NCBI GenBank assembly: GCA_024734555.1
Contig: JANPWX010000054.1
Span: forward strand, 4,314,287-4,378,286
From: Trochalopteron elliotii
Taxonomy: Eukaryota; Chordata; Aves; Passeriformes; Leiothrichidae
Length of the DNA stretch: 64,000 nt
Direction of reading: 5' to 3'
The notes below the pieces were generated by a model. The model ran no database searches, had not been told where the DNA came from, and saw only the letters and a list, made by a program, of their open reading frames with translations. Made by a program: the position numbers and the translations under genes. Shown piece after piece: positions 1 through 11,407 of the stretch; within the stretch, counting starts at the first letter, position 1, and each line of letters begins with the position of its first letter.

Positions 1-858
1 AAAAACATAACAAAACCCCTTATCCATGAGCATCCATGCTCATTGTCAGCTCCTGCTGATCACTGAGCTCCCTGCCCTCCTTTCCCTCTACCCTCCTCCC
101 CAGCTGGAATACATGGCAGCATTTGCAATTACATTTCCTATATTTTCATACATTGTAAAATCCTAAGGATGGAATATTTTGTTAGCCTTAAAACTTCTAC
201 TATTCCTTATTTAAATGATCCCAATTTTTTATAATCAAGCAGCAAGTACAGGTCCAGCCCCAGGAACATCACAGGCTCACATCCTGACCCCACTGTATTT
301 AAAAATCAGGACAGGCATCCCTAAATTTCACAAAGCAAGGAGACAACATCATTCAGCTTTTAGAACTGAAACACTCATGATACAGAAGGTTTTAACCAGT
401 CCAAGCACGGGACAGCATAGGATTTTTTTTTTTTTTTAATCACACTTTCACTGCACTTTTGTAATCTAGTAGCCTGGTTTCTAAATCTCACTGAAACTCA
501 TGGAGGCTTATGAAATATTAACAATTTATGAAACAAACTAAAACATTAGATCCTAGCTAAAGCATCTATCTATAGTCTTTCAATTGTCAAAACCATTTTA
601 AATTAACACACTCTTGTTAAGGCTTCCAAGGTCATTAATAGTAAGCTCCTACTCATTTCCAGTTTCTGAATTTTAATTCTTGGGATTTTACTCTACATTT
701 ACATTATCTTAAAAAACACACACTATCAGAGTTATATCACACCCTTGGTATGCTCTGAAACACCTTTTAGTGATGTTCTGCTTTACATTTTTGCTTTGTG
801 ATAACAGAGACAGGGTTTACTGGTTTAGTCAGTCTTATGCTTCCAGTGGTTGAAATTA
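1..858. other. Non-coding AT-rich DNA
   Basis: No exon, RNA gene or repeat family was recognised. A 15-base T run near 422-437 is the only simple-sequence feature. Confidence 0.6.
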
Positions 859-1030
859 AATCACAGAATTAATTATGCTGGAAAAGACCTCTAATACCAC
901 CATGGCACTGAGTGCCACATCCAGTCTTTCCTTCAACACCTCAGGGATGGTGACTCCACCTCCCTGGGCAGCCCATTCCCATCACCCATCTCATCACCCT
1001 TTCTGTGAAGAATGTTCTACCTGAGTACTG
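859..1030 (-). repeat. CR1 LINE 3'-end fragment
   Basis: On the + strand this reads as the reverse complement of the CR1 3' untranslated region: an opening resembling 'atcacagaatta', then a stretch about dominant phrases such as 'ctcagggatggtgactccacc' and 'ccctgggcagccc', ending in 'ctttctgtgaagaatgttc'. These phrases are typical of avian CR1 copies. It is short, diverged and has no coding part, so it is an old 5'-truncated insertion. The boundaries are approximate. Confidence 0.75.
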
Positions 1031-2812
1031 GAAGGTTACTGATTTCTACTCAGCTCTTGATCTTTAGATGTGTCCTCGTTAAATTTTTAAAACTTGGATT
1101 TGAAAGCATTTTATAAAATACTTGCTCAATACCATCAAAGGTAACTACATACAGAAATTAAATACAAAATAATTTCCTTTGCTATTTTGAGAAATAGACT
1201 GAAGTTTTATGCAAACTCACTACAATAAATATTCCATTGAAAAATTTCATATGCTAACTTTGATTTTCATTATGTCTGTAAGCTTTATATTACGTTTGCA
1301 AGGGACTGAGATTTTTTTAGTTTGGTAACGTTGTTTCTTCTCATTCAAGCCATGATCCTAATACATGTTTAATGCCCAAATCCAATCCACGAGCCCAGCA
1401 AACATCATTACTGTCTGAGATTAGGTTCAAGTTACCGTATAATCAGGCTTGTGCTCAGCTCAGGAACAGCAGCACAGCAGAAAACAGCAGGGAACAACTT
1501 AAAATGCCTTTCAGCTGGTGTGATAGCAAGTGCTTCCAGGGTATGCCAGGGCAAAGACAAACAGTGGCAGCCAAAACAAGTTGTGGAAAAGCTGGGAAAG
1601 TTTGTACAAAGGATGCTGAACACCAAAGCAAAAGCTTTGCTGAGAGATGGAAAAGATTAAACCTCCCTAAACCAGGAGGCTAACACAGGAATATACAGAG
1701 GCAGGCTGTTGATGGGAAGTATCTGGCTACAGCAGCAACAAATGCTGGGTGGTATATGAAAGAAGAGACATTTAAATGGCAGCCTGTCCTCCTCTCCATC
1801 AGCCTACAGCTTGGATAACTGGGGTAACTGCTAACCTTCTTTCTAGTTTCCCTTTGGAGTCAGGCTGGGCAAATCCCCATCTTGCAAACAGTGCAAAATG
1901 GCAATTCATTTCATCATGACATGCCAAAGTACAACTGGTAATGCTGGAAAACAGCACATCAATCACAGACCTTTAGTAAGAGGATAGGAATCACCTCCCA
2001 GCAAGAGGTCTGAATAAATTTCTGATTATTATTGCATCTTAGTTGCCTGCCCTTAGAGAAAACCACAGAAAATGTTTCCATTCTTCTTCTGCATAGGCAG
2101 AAGTTTTATAACCCTTGAAAATGCTTCAGAAGAAAAAGTTTCTCTTTCATTGGTACCTGAATCTCCAAATAAATCCACAGGACTCACAGCCAGCTGCTGT
2201 GAGTGGACTGTCCAAGGCTAGATTTATGCAACCTGTTAGGGTTGAAAGTACTGCCAAGCACAGTTAGCTGTAGCCAATACCCAAAAGAAAATTATGCCTA
2301 TTTCAGTCTGGAGAAATCTTGGAAATAGGAGGATATCCAAATGGTAGATTTAATGGTCTGTAGTCTAAGCAAATTCAAATCAAATGTATTTAAGGATAAA
2401 ACCAAAAGCTGAAAATTCACAGTGCTGAGAGATCTCATTTACCAGGGAGTTCAGACATCAATTAAAAAAGGTCAAGTTAAAAAAACCTCTTCCAGCTGGG
2501 TTTTGCTGTGGAGGTGCCAGCTGACCGTTTAAGCAAGGGAGGGCACAGAAGGCTCATGCTGTTTCATGCTCTCTAATGAAGAGGGATGGGAACACCCTTG
2601 CTGTCAAAAGGGGAGCATGAAAACTTGATGTTGCATGAGGTAAAGTAAAATAAATATTCTCATCTCAATCAGAAATGTCCATTTTAGTTTGCAAAAAGCT
2701 TTCTCCTATGAAATGCTGTCTCATAGCATGCTGTCTTGTTTAGGGTATGTGTTACTGTCATGCCAGAGAACAGGCAAGTAAGAATGTACACTGTGGGTTG
2801 TGTTAACCACAT
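1031..2812. other. Non-coding DNA, nothing recognised
   Basis: Unique-looking AT-rich sequence. Short open frames around 1372-1683 overlap in several frames on both strands and lack convincing splice sites or codon bias. Confidence 0.55.
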
Positions 2813-2884
2813 TGTCTATGATTTTGGTTGGTTTTTTGTGGTTTTTTTTTTTTTGGTTTTTTTTTTTTTTTTTTTTAAATAAAT
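2813..2884. repeat. T-rich low-complexity tract
   Basis: Long T runs broken by GG (for example near 2838-2877) run into an 'aaataaat' sequence. It could be the reverse-complement poly(A) tail of an old retroposed copy, but no retroposed body was recognised next to it. Confidence 0.7.
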
Positions 2885-5633
2885 AGCCTCCAGCTACCAC
2901 AGTGAGATTGTTTGTGGTTGTTGAGATTTTATTCTACTTTTTTAGACCTGAAAATCTCCTTTGATTAGGCCTGGAAATCTTTCTTTCCTATTCCAAAGTG
3001 AAAAGGTACTGAATTTTCCTCCACTGAATTAGAAACCCTAGTCACAGCTGAGAGGTGAGAAGCATTTAATACTCTGTAGGGTACTGTACATTCATCTCAA
3101 TACTGTCCCACAGACAAAAAATACTGAAATCTGGATGTTTGCATCAGGTGATGCCAGCAAGAGCTGTGGATCATCATTCAGGAGCATTGTGCAAGTCACA
3201 CATCCAGGAAGGAATGTAATCATGGAGCAGCAACACAAACCTCATTCACACTCCACATGTTCCAAGAAGATATTGATTGTTTAGGTTGGACAAGGCCTAT
3301 AGGATTGTTGAATCCAAAACGTTCAGTTTTTCCATGCTAAAATACAGCCCCACAGCTCAGGGATTCAGATCCCTACAAATCCATCACTGGAGAAGTGACT
3401 GCCAGATGCAGACACTGGAAGGAAGCCCCTTTTACAGTTCACCGAGAGTTAGAAGGTAGATAAATGACAGTGAAGTCACCACGAATATTATGATTTCTGT
3501 GATACTCTATTTGCATAATTAAGTACAGATGCCTGTGGAATCTTTCTATTTAAGGACTGCTTTTAACTGTGCACAAAAATATCACCTGTAGGTTAAAAAA
3601 TATCGTGACAAACTTCACACCTTTATACTTCTTTTGAAAACCAGAAGTATGTAGTTAAGGGGAAAAAAACGACATATAGATAACATGAGGCTTTGAATAC
3701 AAGATATTTAAACACCCTAAATTCATGATAGTATCTGTTTGGATAATAATGAAAAATTGATGATGTTTACAATATAAGCAATAGAAAATATTTACCTATG
3801 CAGTGAAATAAACTATTTCCATATATTACACAGATGCTTATCAAGAAAGAAAGCAACTGAAACATTAGTCAAAAATGTTTTAAAGAAGTATTTAAAAAAA
3901 TTTCACCTCATGAGACTAGGAATGCTCCTAGGAAATAGAGATGAAGATGTAGCAGATGGGCTCAAGTTCACTGTAAATTTAGAAAAATGGCTGCTAAGAA
4001 TAAGACATCCCTTAACTCTGATGACATTGACCATTGCTGTGGAAATCCCCAGCTAGAAAAAGTAATTTACATCAAATTATTTTTCTATTTGTAGTTGTCC
4101 TTAAGTAGTTTAAAATATTCTAATACATCATAATTTAATTATTTGAAGACCCATTGCTACACATAACCTTCCATGATGGGATTATTGATGAGCCCTTCAT
4201 CTTGAGTATATAAAGCAAAAATCAAGCATTGCCATTTAATTTGGATTGTGTGTTGTATTTTTTTATGTATTTATAAGCATAATCATTTAAATTTGTGTCC
4301 TCTGATTAAAGACATCTGTCTAAATTCACAATGTGATTTTGGAAAATATTCTTCATATACATAAACCTAATACTCTGTACAAAATGGGCATCTGTAAAGA
4401 TCCTTTTAAAATGTCCAGACTAGCACTATACCTAGGCAAAAACATTACAGAACTAAATATTGTCCCCTACATTACATGCAACTTAGTTGACTTTTCCCTG
4501 AAATTGTCCTTATCACCAATCACACCACAGCTGAATCTACTGAGCATTCTCCCTAACATCATATGTGAAGAGACCATCAGCTTCCCATAACTATGGATAT
4601 AGATATGTGGATAGAAAGACTATAATCCTCCATAATGAAAATTGCATTTGATTTTTCCAAAGAATCTAGGAGAATCTTTGTGCCAATGCTGTGGATGAAA
4701 GCTATCCCAGAGAAAGCCTGACAGTCCCACCATGAATTATACTTCATTCTTATCCCAATCAAAAGAATTAGCCTAGAAATATCTCAGGTCAGATCCTTAT
4801 TAAGACAAGAAAAACGTTGCAAATACAGCTAAGCAGAACCAGCCCTCCAGGCTGTTGTCACTGTGCTCATCAAGCAGGTGCTCTTGTTGTGCAGAATTTG
4901 GGAAATGTGGGCTGCATCATCTTTTGGACCAGCAAAGGAACCCTCTGCACCTTTGTTCTTACACCTGCCCCACTACAGAGGAGCTTTTGCTTACCTGCTG
5001 CAACTCATTCTACCTTTAGTACCAATAAAGTTGGTACTCAGTCACCACAGATATAAGGATATGCTTTCCTGTAAATCAGGATGTCATGCAAACACCCACA
5101 GGCAAACAGTGCTCTCTGAAATCAGCAACAGTTTAAGATGATGCTGGGAGACAAATGAAAACCTGGACAGTTAAAAAAAAAAACAAAAAACTGCCCCTTA
5201 GACCTTAGATTTGAGGTGATATTTCTTCCTTGCTCGCTGCTAAGCCCATCTGCTTATATATGCAATCTTTTTTTAAGTCCCCTGTTAAAGAGATCTTCTG
5301 TTCCTGCTGGAATCATTTCCATGGCAACTAATTTTCATGTCACAAATAGAAAACCATGCAGGTTCAACAGGTGAAAATCAGAGGCATATTGAGATAACCT
5401 TCTAAAAAGCTAGAATTGTGCACCAGCAAAATCAGGGAAAAAAGAACAAATTATGTCAGTTTAAATCAACCACTTGCTATATTATTAAGTTTGCTGTGAT
5501 ATAGGACTGCTTTTTGTCAGCTAAACTGTGCAATCCGTGGTGTGATTATGGTGTAAGATGTCAACTTGGTAATGCCTGAATGTGAAACATTCCTGTAGGA
5601 ATTCCGAAGTGGACGTGGCCCCACGGTGTGCAG
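2885..5633. other. Non-coding DNA with a possible CR1-like scrap
   Basis: Mostly unique AT-rich sequence. Around 3278-3330 the + strand reads 'tttaggttggacaaggcc' followed by 'gaatccaa', resembling the reverse-complemented 3' terminus of CR1-like or CR1-tailed elements. The similarity is short and I hold it weakly. Nothing else was recognised. Confidence 0.45.
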
Positions 5634-5923
5634 CTAGCAGCTGCTAACTTTTTCCCAAGGAAAAAATTCTCAAGAAAGCTTTTTCCAAAACAATCTTGGC
5701 AAATAGCTATCCTTTCTCAAAACAGAGCCTTTCCTTGGTAGTCTGGTAGTTAAGAATCTGGCACTCTCACCACCGTGACCTGGGTTCAATTCCCGAGCAG
5801 AAAAACCAGCAAAACACCACCTAAAATAGACTGTTTTGAGAAAGGATAGTTGTTTGCCAAGATCTTTTTGAGAAAAAGCTTTCTTGAGAATTTTTTCCTT
5901 GGGAAAAAGTTAGCAGCTGCTAG
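5634..5923. mobile_element. Foldback (inverted-repeat) element with a tRNA-like core
   Basis: The left arm, 5634-5725, and right arm, 5831-5923, are reverse complements of each other. The outermost 52 or so bases are identical, starting with CTAGCAGCTGCTAACTTTTT. The few differences lie in the inner 40 bases. The spacer of about 105 bp holds a tRNA-Glu-like sequence with both internal Pol III promoter boxes. Long terminal inverted repeats without a transposase suggest a non-autonomous foldback or MITE-like DNA element. The outer CTAG on both sides is palindromic, so it could be either a 4-bp target duplication (or a TA duplication inside it) or part of the arms. I do not recognise the family. 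The RNA or single DNA strand would fold into a very stable long hairpin. Confidence 0.85.
5732..5803 (+). pseudogene. tRNA-Glu(CTC)-derived pseudogene inside the foldback element
   Basis: Resembles a vertebrate tRNA-Glu over about 72 bases. The D-arm A box is at about 5744-5754 (TGGTAGTTAAG), the anticodon loop CTCTCAC at 5764-5770 with anticodon CTC at 5766-5768, and the T-arm B box GGTTCAATTCC at 5783-5793. The acceptor stem does not close (5' TCCTTGG against an A-rich 3' side), and two anticodon-stem pairs are broken, mostly by changes expected from CpG decay. It is therefore not a working tRNA. The two promoter boxes look fairly intact, so Pol III transcription into the right arm is conceivable but unproven. 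Confidence 0.75.
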
Positions 5924-8560
5924 TAGGCTAAAATCTCTCAGGCTCTGTTCATCCTGCTGTGGTCACTGGACAGGGTGGTGACAGTGTTTCTCATGGCACC
6001 TGAGCAAACATTCACTCTTTCTCTGAGCCCAAAAAGGAATCCAGGTGTAACAACTTCTCCATTGCTGAACATTGATGCCCAGAATATAACAACACTGTAG
6101 TAACACCAGCTAAGGAAAAATTATTTTCGTTATAGTTTAGTCTTCAGCAGACTTGGTACAGCGAATGATTATGGAGCTCTGACACTGCAGGTTTAATTTG
6201 GCAGAGAAATTCCCTCCCAAAAACCCAACAATGCTGAATAGCCTATCCAAAAATCCCTGGAGGTAGTCAAAACATCCCTAGGCAAAGGCCCTGACCAACT
6301 GGAAACTGGACACATGCTGAGCAGGAGGTTGGGTTGCAGCTCTCTGGGCTTCTCTCCTAAGAGCCAAGTTTTTGCAATTTTATGAATTTCAGTATGTTGG
6401 TGTCTCATTGAGCACAAATTCTATTTGCACACTGAGATGCAGGACCAAAATGAAAGAAACAGAGCTGAAACTCATTCCCACAGTGCAGCAATTATAAAAG
6501 TGTTTTAGAAATTATGACATATGCTTCTGTTATGTGATTTATGTTGGTATTTCTCTACCTTAAGTAAATCACATTAGTTCACTTTGGGTCTATATCAGAC
6601 CAAGGTAACTTTATTATACATTAGGAATTTGCTTCACTTTTTTTTTTTTTTTTCCTAGAGAGAATGCCAGAAAGTTGCATGTGATCACATCTCCAGGGCA
6701 ATACCATGTTCCTAGAAATTTCAGCATATTCAGATATTTGTGTCCTCTGTTATATAAGGAGAGTAAATTTACAGAAACAGATCATCAGGAAACCTTAGAC
6801 TGGAAACTAGAACAAACTGACATGTTGCTGACATCAGGAACTGCTGATGTAGCAAGCAGGAATATGTTTGACAGATGAACCATCAGAAATGATAATATTA
6901 AAGAATTTGAACAGTCTGAAGGAATGATTTCTTTGCACTCTTTTCATGTGCAGTAGGCAGCTCAAATGACTTCCTGGGGTTTAATATGTTTAAGTCACAC
7001 CCACTGCTTTAAGCTGACATATTTAATTATCAATGGAATGTTCTTCTCACATACAGACTAATTAGGCACTTGTGGACCTCTTACCACAAGATTATTATTT
7101 TAAATCACAGAATCAGCTGGGGAAATGCTTAAAAAGATAAGAAATTATGAGTGACCAGAATCTATGTGCAAGGGAACTAAATCCTGAATTAGCCACATAA
7201 ACCTAATTCCCAAGATTCAACACTTCCTAAATTTATTAAGAGATCAGCATCCACTTACCAGAAACTAGAGGAGTCTAATCTTAGAAAAATATTAGAGATG
7301 CAGGGGAAGGCAAAAACACAAGCTACTGCAACAGTCTTTCTTCTCAGTCCTGACTGCCCACAGAAAGCAAATACTGTCATGGGGAAGCAAAGAAGCAAAA
7401 TTCCAAACCCACAAAACCCCCCAAAGCTCAACAGATTCAGATAAGGCAAACTCCTGCAAGTAAAAATGTCAGAATCCAGCATAATGACCCACATCAGCAT
7501 CCAGTATTTAATTTCTGGAGAAGTCAGGGTGGATTTCATAGTAGGAATTGTGGCTTGGCCATCAAATCACAGAAACTGTAAGACTGCAATGTGCCCCAAG
7601 GCAGAAGCATTTCTCAACTGTCTCTACCGTCTACTTCCTCCACAACCTGTCACACAAGCAAGCTGCTAATCTAAAATGACATTAAGGCACAACATTTGTC
7701 TAAACACATCACCTAAGTGAATCCATTTAAATCCAAGTTTAGCACCTCTCAAATGCACACAGCCAAATCTAATAAAGGGCAGAAGGGAGGTTTTGGCAAC
7801 TCAAAACTGAAAACTGCATAGAGGAAGATACTTTTCATTTTATCTAAAATGAAGGAGCCTAGTTTTGATTGTGGCACACAGAAGAGGATGAAACAAAGCA
7901 GTGTAAACTTACAAACACATCAAATCTATTCAAAGCATAACTACATGCAAACTTGGGTGTAAGGTGGAAGTGGCACTATAGGAAATGCAATCACTGCCCA
8001 CCTTTAGATATGGTACCAATTAAAGTCTAGAAAGAAAAGAAAAAAAAACCTAGCAGCAAACTGATTCACTCAGTACTGAGAAACTGCATGAGAAGCCTTT
8101 AATCTCCAAATAGCTGTGACCAAAACTCATTAGGTGACGACAATCCTTAGTAAACAAGAGAAAAATCTTAGTCTTGATATTGCTAGAGAAAGTGTCAGAT
8201 CACAGAGAGGATCAAACCAGCATCTTAAAATGGCTCACTCCCAACGTCTGAGCAGAAATAAATTGGAAAAGCATTTAGAAGAACTACTTTTTGAATTTAT
8301 TTTGATATCAGGATCATTGAACTCAAGCATTTCCTTTAAAGTAATTAAATGCAAAGTTAATAGCACATTAAAAAAAGCATTTAAACTTGAGTTGCTGAAA
8401 TATAGTTGAATATTTCTGAATCATTTTCAGGGAAAAAATGGCTAAAATCTGCTGCAAGTGATAGAAATGAGACCAAGAAATGAGGTTACTTTGCAGTTCC
8501 AGCATTTCTGAAAATCTAGTTGTTGAATTACTTGTTTTTCAAATAAATTGGGTAGGCTAT
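5924..8560. other. Non-coding DNA, possible very old CR1 scrap
   Basis: Around 6215-6385 the + strand has phrases such as 'aatccctggaggtagtcaaaac' (first 20 bases only relevant), 'gccctgaccaact' and 'gaggttgggttgcag' that resemble the plus-strand CR1 3' end. The match is too diverged to delimit. The remainder is unique AT-rich sequence with no exon signal I trust. Confidence 0.4.
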
Positions 8561-8652
8561 GGGGGTTTTGTTGCATTTTTTGTTTGTTTGGAGTTTGTTT
8601 GGTTTGGGTTTTTTGTTTGGTTGGGTTTTTTTTTTTGTTTGTTTGTTTTTAT
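8561..8652. repeat. T/G-rich low-complexity tract
   Basis: Repeated TTTG, TTTGG and T-run motifs, read on the + strand. A short open frame through it (8480-8731) encodes only Phe, Val, Gly and Leu runs and is an artefact of composition. Confidence 0.75.
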
Positions 8653-11307
8653 TTTCATTGAGAGAAAGTCAGAGAAGGCAGAAATTCTCCAAGTTTGCCT
8701 TCAAGTACCAGACCTCGTAATGGGCAATTAGTTTGTATCCTCTGCAAAGGCCTATGCTGTAAAACACTGTGGTTTTAGGGTGCAGAAAACTCAGAGCAGA
8801 GTCTACTTTACTGATGATTGTCTAGTCATCATTGAAAATCTCATCCTGGACTATATTATTTAACTCAATAATTGAATGATTATGAATTCAGACCTGCCTG
8901 TTACGGAAAACAACCAGTACAATTAAATTCCAATAATAACACACATGTTAATTCAGCACTGAGTTTCAGGAGACCAGAAAATTGTAGCTATTGAAATAGA
9001 TTTCTCCAACACATTTAACATGAGCTTTTGCCACTGATTCCATCTCACAAAAAGTTCAAAGTCCTGTTTTGACTGCTTGACTGACTATATTGTGATTCAT
9101 TGGCTCCATACACTCCGGAAGATGTCAAAAGCTGATGCTTAATGTAAAATTCTGGGCACAATCTTGCTTTACTTTTCTCTTTATGCATCCTTTTCTGCTT
9201 TGCAAGAAAAAGTTCAAATGTCTTCCTGCGATAGGAATGAGGGAATGTTTATGGAAAAGTCAGCATAGAAGGATGGACAAAAAATGTTTCCAACAGTGTC
9301 CAGGAAGCAATAATAATTAATTTGGCTACTGGTACCTTGGCATCCTCTGTTCAACATATGCCAGCCTGAAGAAATGCTTGCCAAGCCTATATTCCATTTT
9401 ACCCACTGCTCAAAAAAAAAGTTTAATATGTAGCAAGTCTTCTCCCATAAGAAAAGTGTCATGAATACCTAAAAAAAGAGTCAATTTTTAAAAGAGTATC
9501 AAACCTAAATCCACTGATTTAAAAAACAGCTTGTGTGTTACAACATCTAAATGTTATTTAGATTATTTCTTGCTAGCTGACAAAAAAGAAAAATGAGAAT
9601 GGTTTAAAAAGTCACATTCAATTATTATTTCCTTAACCATAAAATTCAAAATACCACTTTTTTATCAGTAACCAGAGACCAGAAAAGATTCAAGTATTGC
9701 TTTGTCGGTTTGGGGTTTTTTTAGGATATATTAAATTCTCTGATTATTTTCAGTTTGAGACAACATGAGTCTGATGAGCCTGACTCTCAGATACAGTCCC
9801 TGCCCTGCCAGCTCATGACATGGCTCATAACTGGGAAAAAAATTGATTGAAATAATAGTGACCAAAGAAGAATTCTCCATTCCATTTGTAGGCAATAATG
9901 TTCATGCCCTAGGTAAGACTCTCCCTGTCTAACTAGATTGTGCTGCCAACTTTCCAGTTCACAGTACTTTCTACAGGATTCAATTCCAATTCAGGTCTGA
10001 GCCATTCTCCTTGCTTTTGAGACAAGGAAACAATGCTGACCTTATATCTACAGCAATTTCTCATTTTAATTAGTACATTTTTATTTGAGACATCCGTGGC
10101 AATCTTAATTCTCCATGTTTTGTTCTCTAGTTCACAGTACATGTTCTGTGCACCGAACCTGAGTACTACAGGTGGAAAATAAGCCACACTGAGGGCAGAC
10201 AGACATGCAGACCTCATTATTACTGCTTTTAATGCTCTATTTTTGTTCTAATGACTGTGACATTTATCAGGAGATGGGAAACAATTTAGTTGGTGCACAG
10301 CCTCTAACTGCACATCGACATTCTGCAGGTTGAGAGACCCTGGTTTAACTTTGTTCACCTTCTTTGGGTCATTATAACCCCTATACTGAACCAAATGTAC
10401 AAAAGCCCCAGAGTCATAACCATGCTCTGCTTTTTCTTGTTGTTGTGCCCCTGACCCCAACAGCAGTGAGAATAACCTCTGCTACAAACATCTATTATGT
10501 GTATTCTGCGTGCTTAAAATAGCATCTTGACCAGTCAATAAATCATACTTGACACAGAGGAGAAATAAAAAGTAGAGGGAATTCACAGAAACATCACACC
10601 TTCCTCTTTAGAGGTAGACAATGAGAGGGATTCTATTTGATACTTCCACAAAGGACAATTAATTGTAAAACCAGATGAGCTGAGCCAAGCAAAAGGTCAA
10701 GTGTCCTTGGAAAAAAGATGATGGCGAAAGAGGATGAGAAATAAAAAGGAAGCCAGGTGGAAGACATCAAAATGCCACTATAAAGCAGAGTGCAAGGAGA
10801 AGTATAACCCTGATGGCCCCACAATGCCACCTGGCACACAACTGAGGGGGTAATCCTGGCACTGCCCTCTGACACCTGCTGTGGCAAATTTCAGCACAGA
10901 AAAAAATATTTGCTTAAATACATAACCTGTGAGGGAAATAAAAAACAGTTTAAAAACACCACCGTGGCCTTGTGCACTGTAGTCTCTCTCATGAGGTAGA
11001 TTAGCACAGCAATGCAACTTCACACCCTGCCCTTTGATGAGACTGTTGTATGCTCCCTTGCGAACGAAGCAGAGAAACAACTGAGGTCTTAAAACAGACA
11101 GAGTCCTTAAATGAAGGCCTTAATTGCATCTCAGAATAAATTTTATGTCAGGAGTCAGTGGACAGACTAATGAACCTTATGAGACCTTAATATGGTCTGT
11201 CTAGAAAGCTGCTTCTGTGACAATCATTTGTTGGCAGCTTCTTTGAAAAGGCTGTCACTGTCACAAACAGGCGGGTTTGTTACCTTCATGGCTTGGTACC
11301 CACCTAC
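8653..11307. other. Non-coding DNA, no confident feature
   Basis: Unique AT-rich sequence. A minus-strand open frame at 10248-10450 has an acceptor-like AG and a nearby ATTAAA but no recognisable protein similarity. It is treated under rejected items. Confidence 0.5.
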
Positions 11308-11407
11308 CTGCTGCCCTGGGGTCTTGAGAGCTTTCACAGCTTGGATGGGCACTGATACTGGTACTGGAGGAAAGGTGCTATCTCCTAGGAGGTTACGAGA
11401 CGGCACT
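11308..11407 (-). CDS. Candidate internal coding exon, product unknown
   Basis: Read on the minus strand, a pyrimidine-rich stretch (about 11412-11440) ends in an acceptor-like CACAAG directly before position 11407. The interval then stays open for one base plus 33 codons and ends in CAGCAG followed by the donor-like GTAGGTGGG at 11308/11307. The implied peptide is proline- and valine-rich (it contains FPPVPVSVPIQAVKALK). The 100-bp size, splice signals at both ends and an open frame make a reasonable internal exon model. I recognise no protein family, and chance matches of this quality are expected in a window this large. It would lie downstream of the candidate terminal exon at 26.2 kb, so it would have to belong to a different transcript. 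Confidence 0.25.

Noticed and set aside
5732..5803. A functional tRNA-Glu gene
   Set aside because: The acceptor stem does not pair and the anticodon stem has broken pairs, so it is a tRNA-derived fossil within a repeat.
10248..10450. Minus-strand open interval with an acceptor-like site and a downstream ATTAAA
   Set aside because: The signals are weak and common in AT-rich DNA, and the peptide resembles nothing I know. Kept only as a note.
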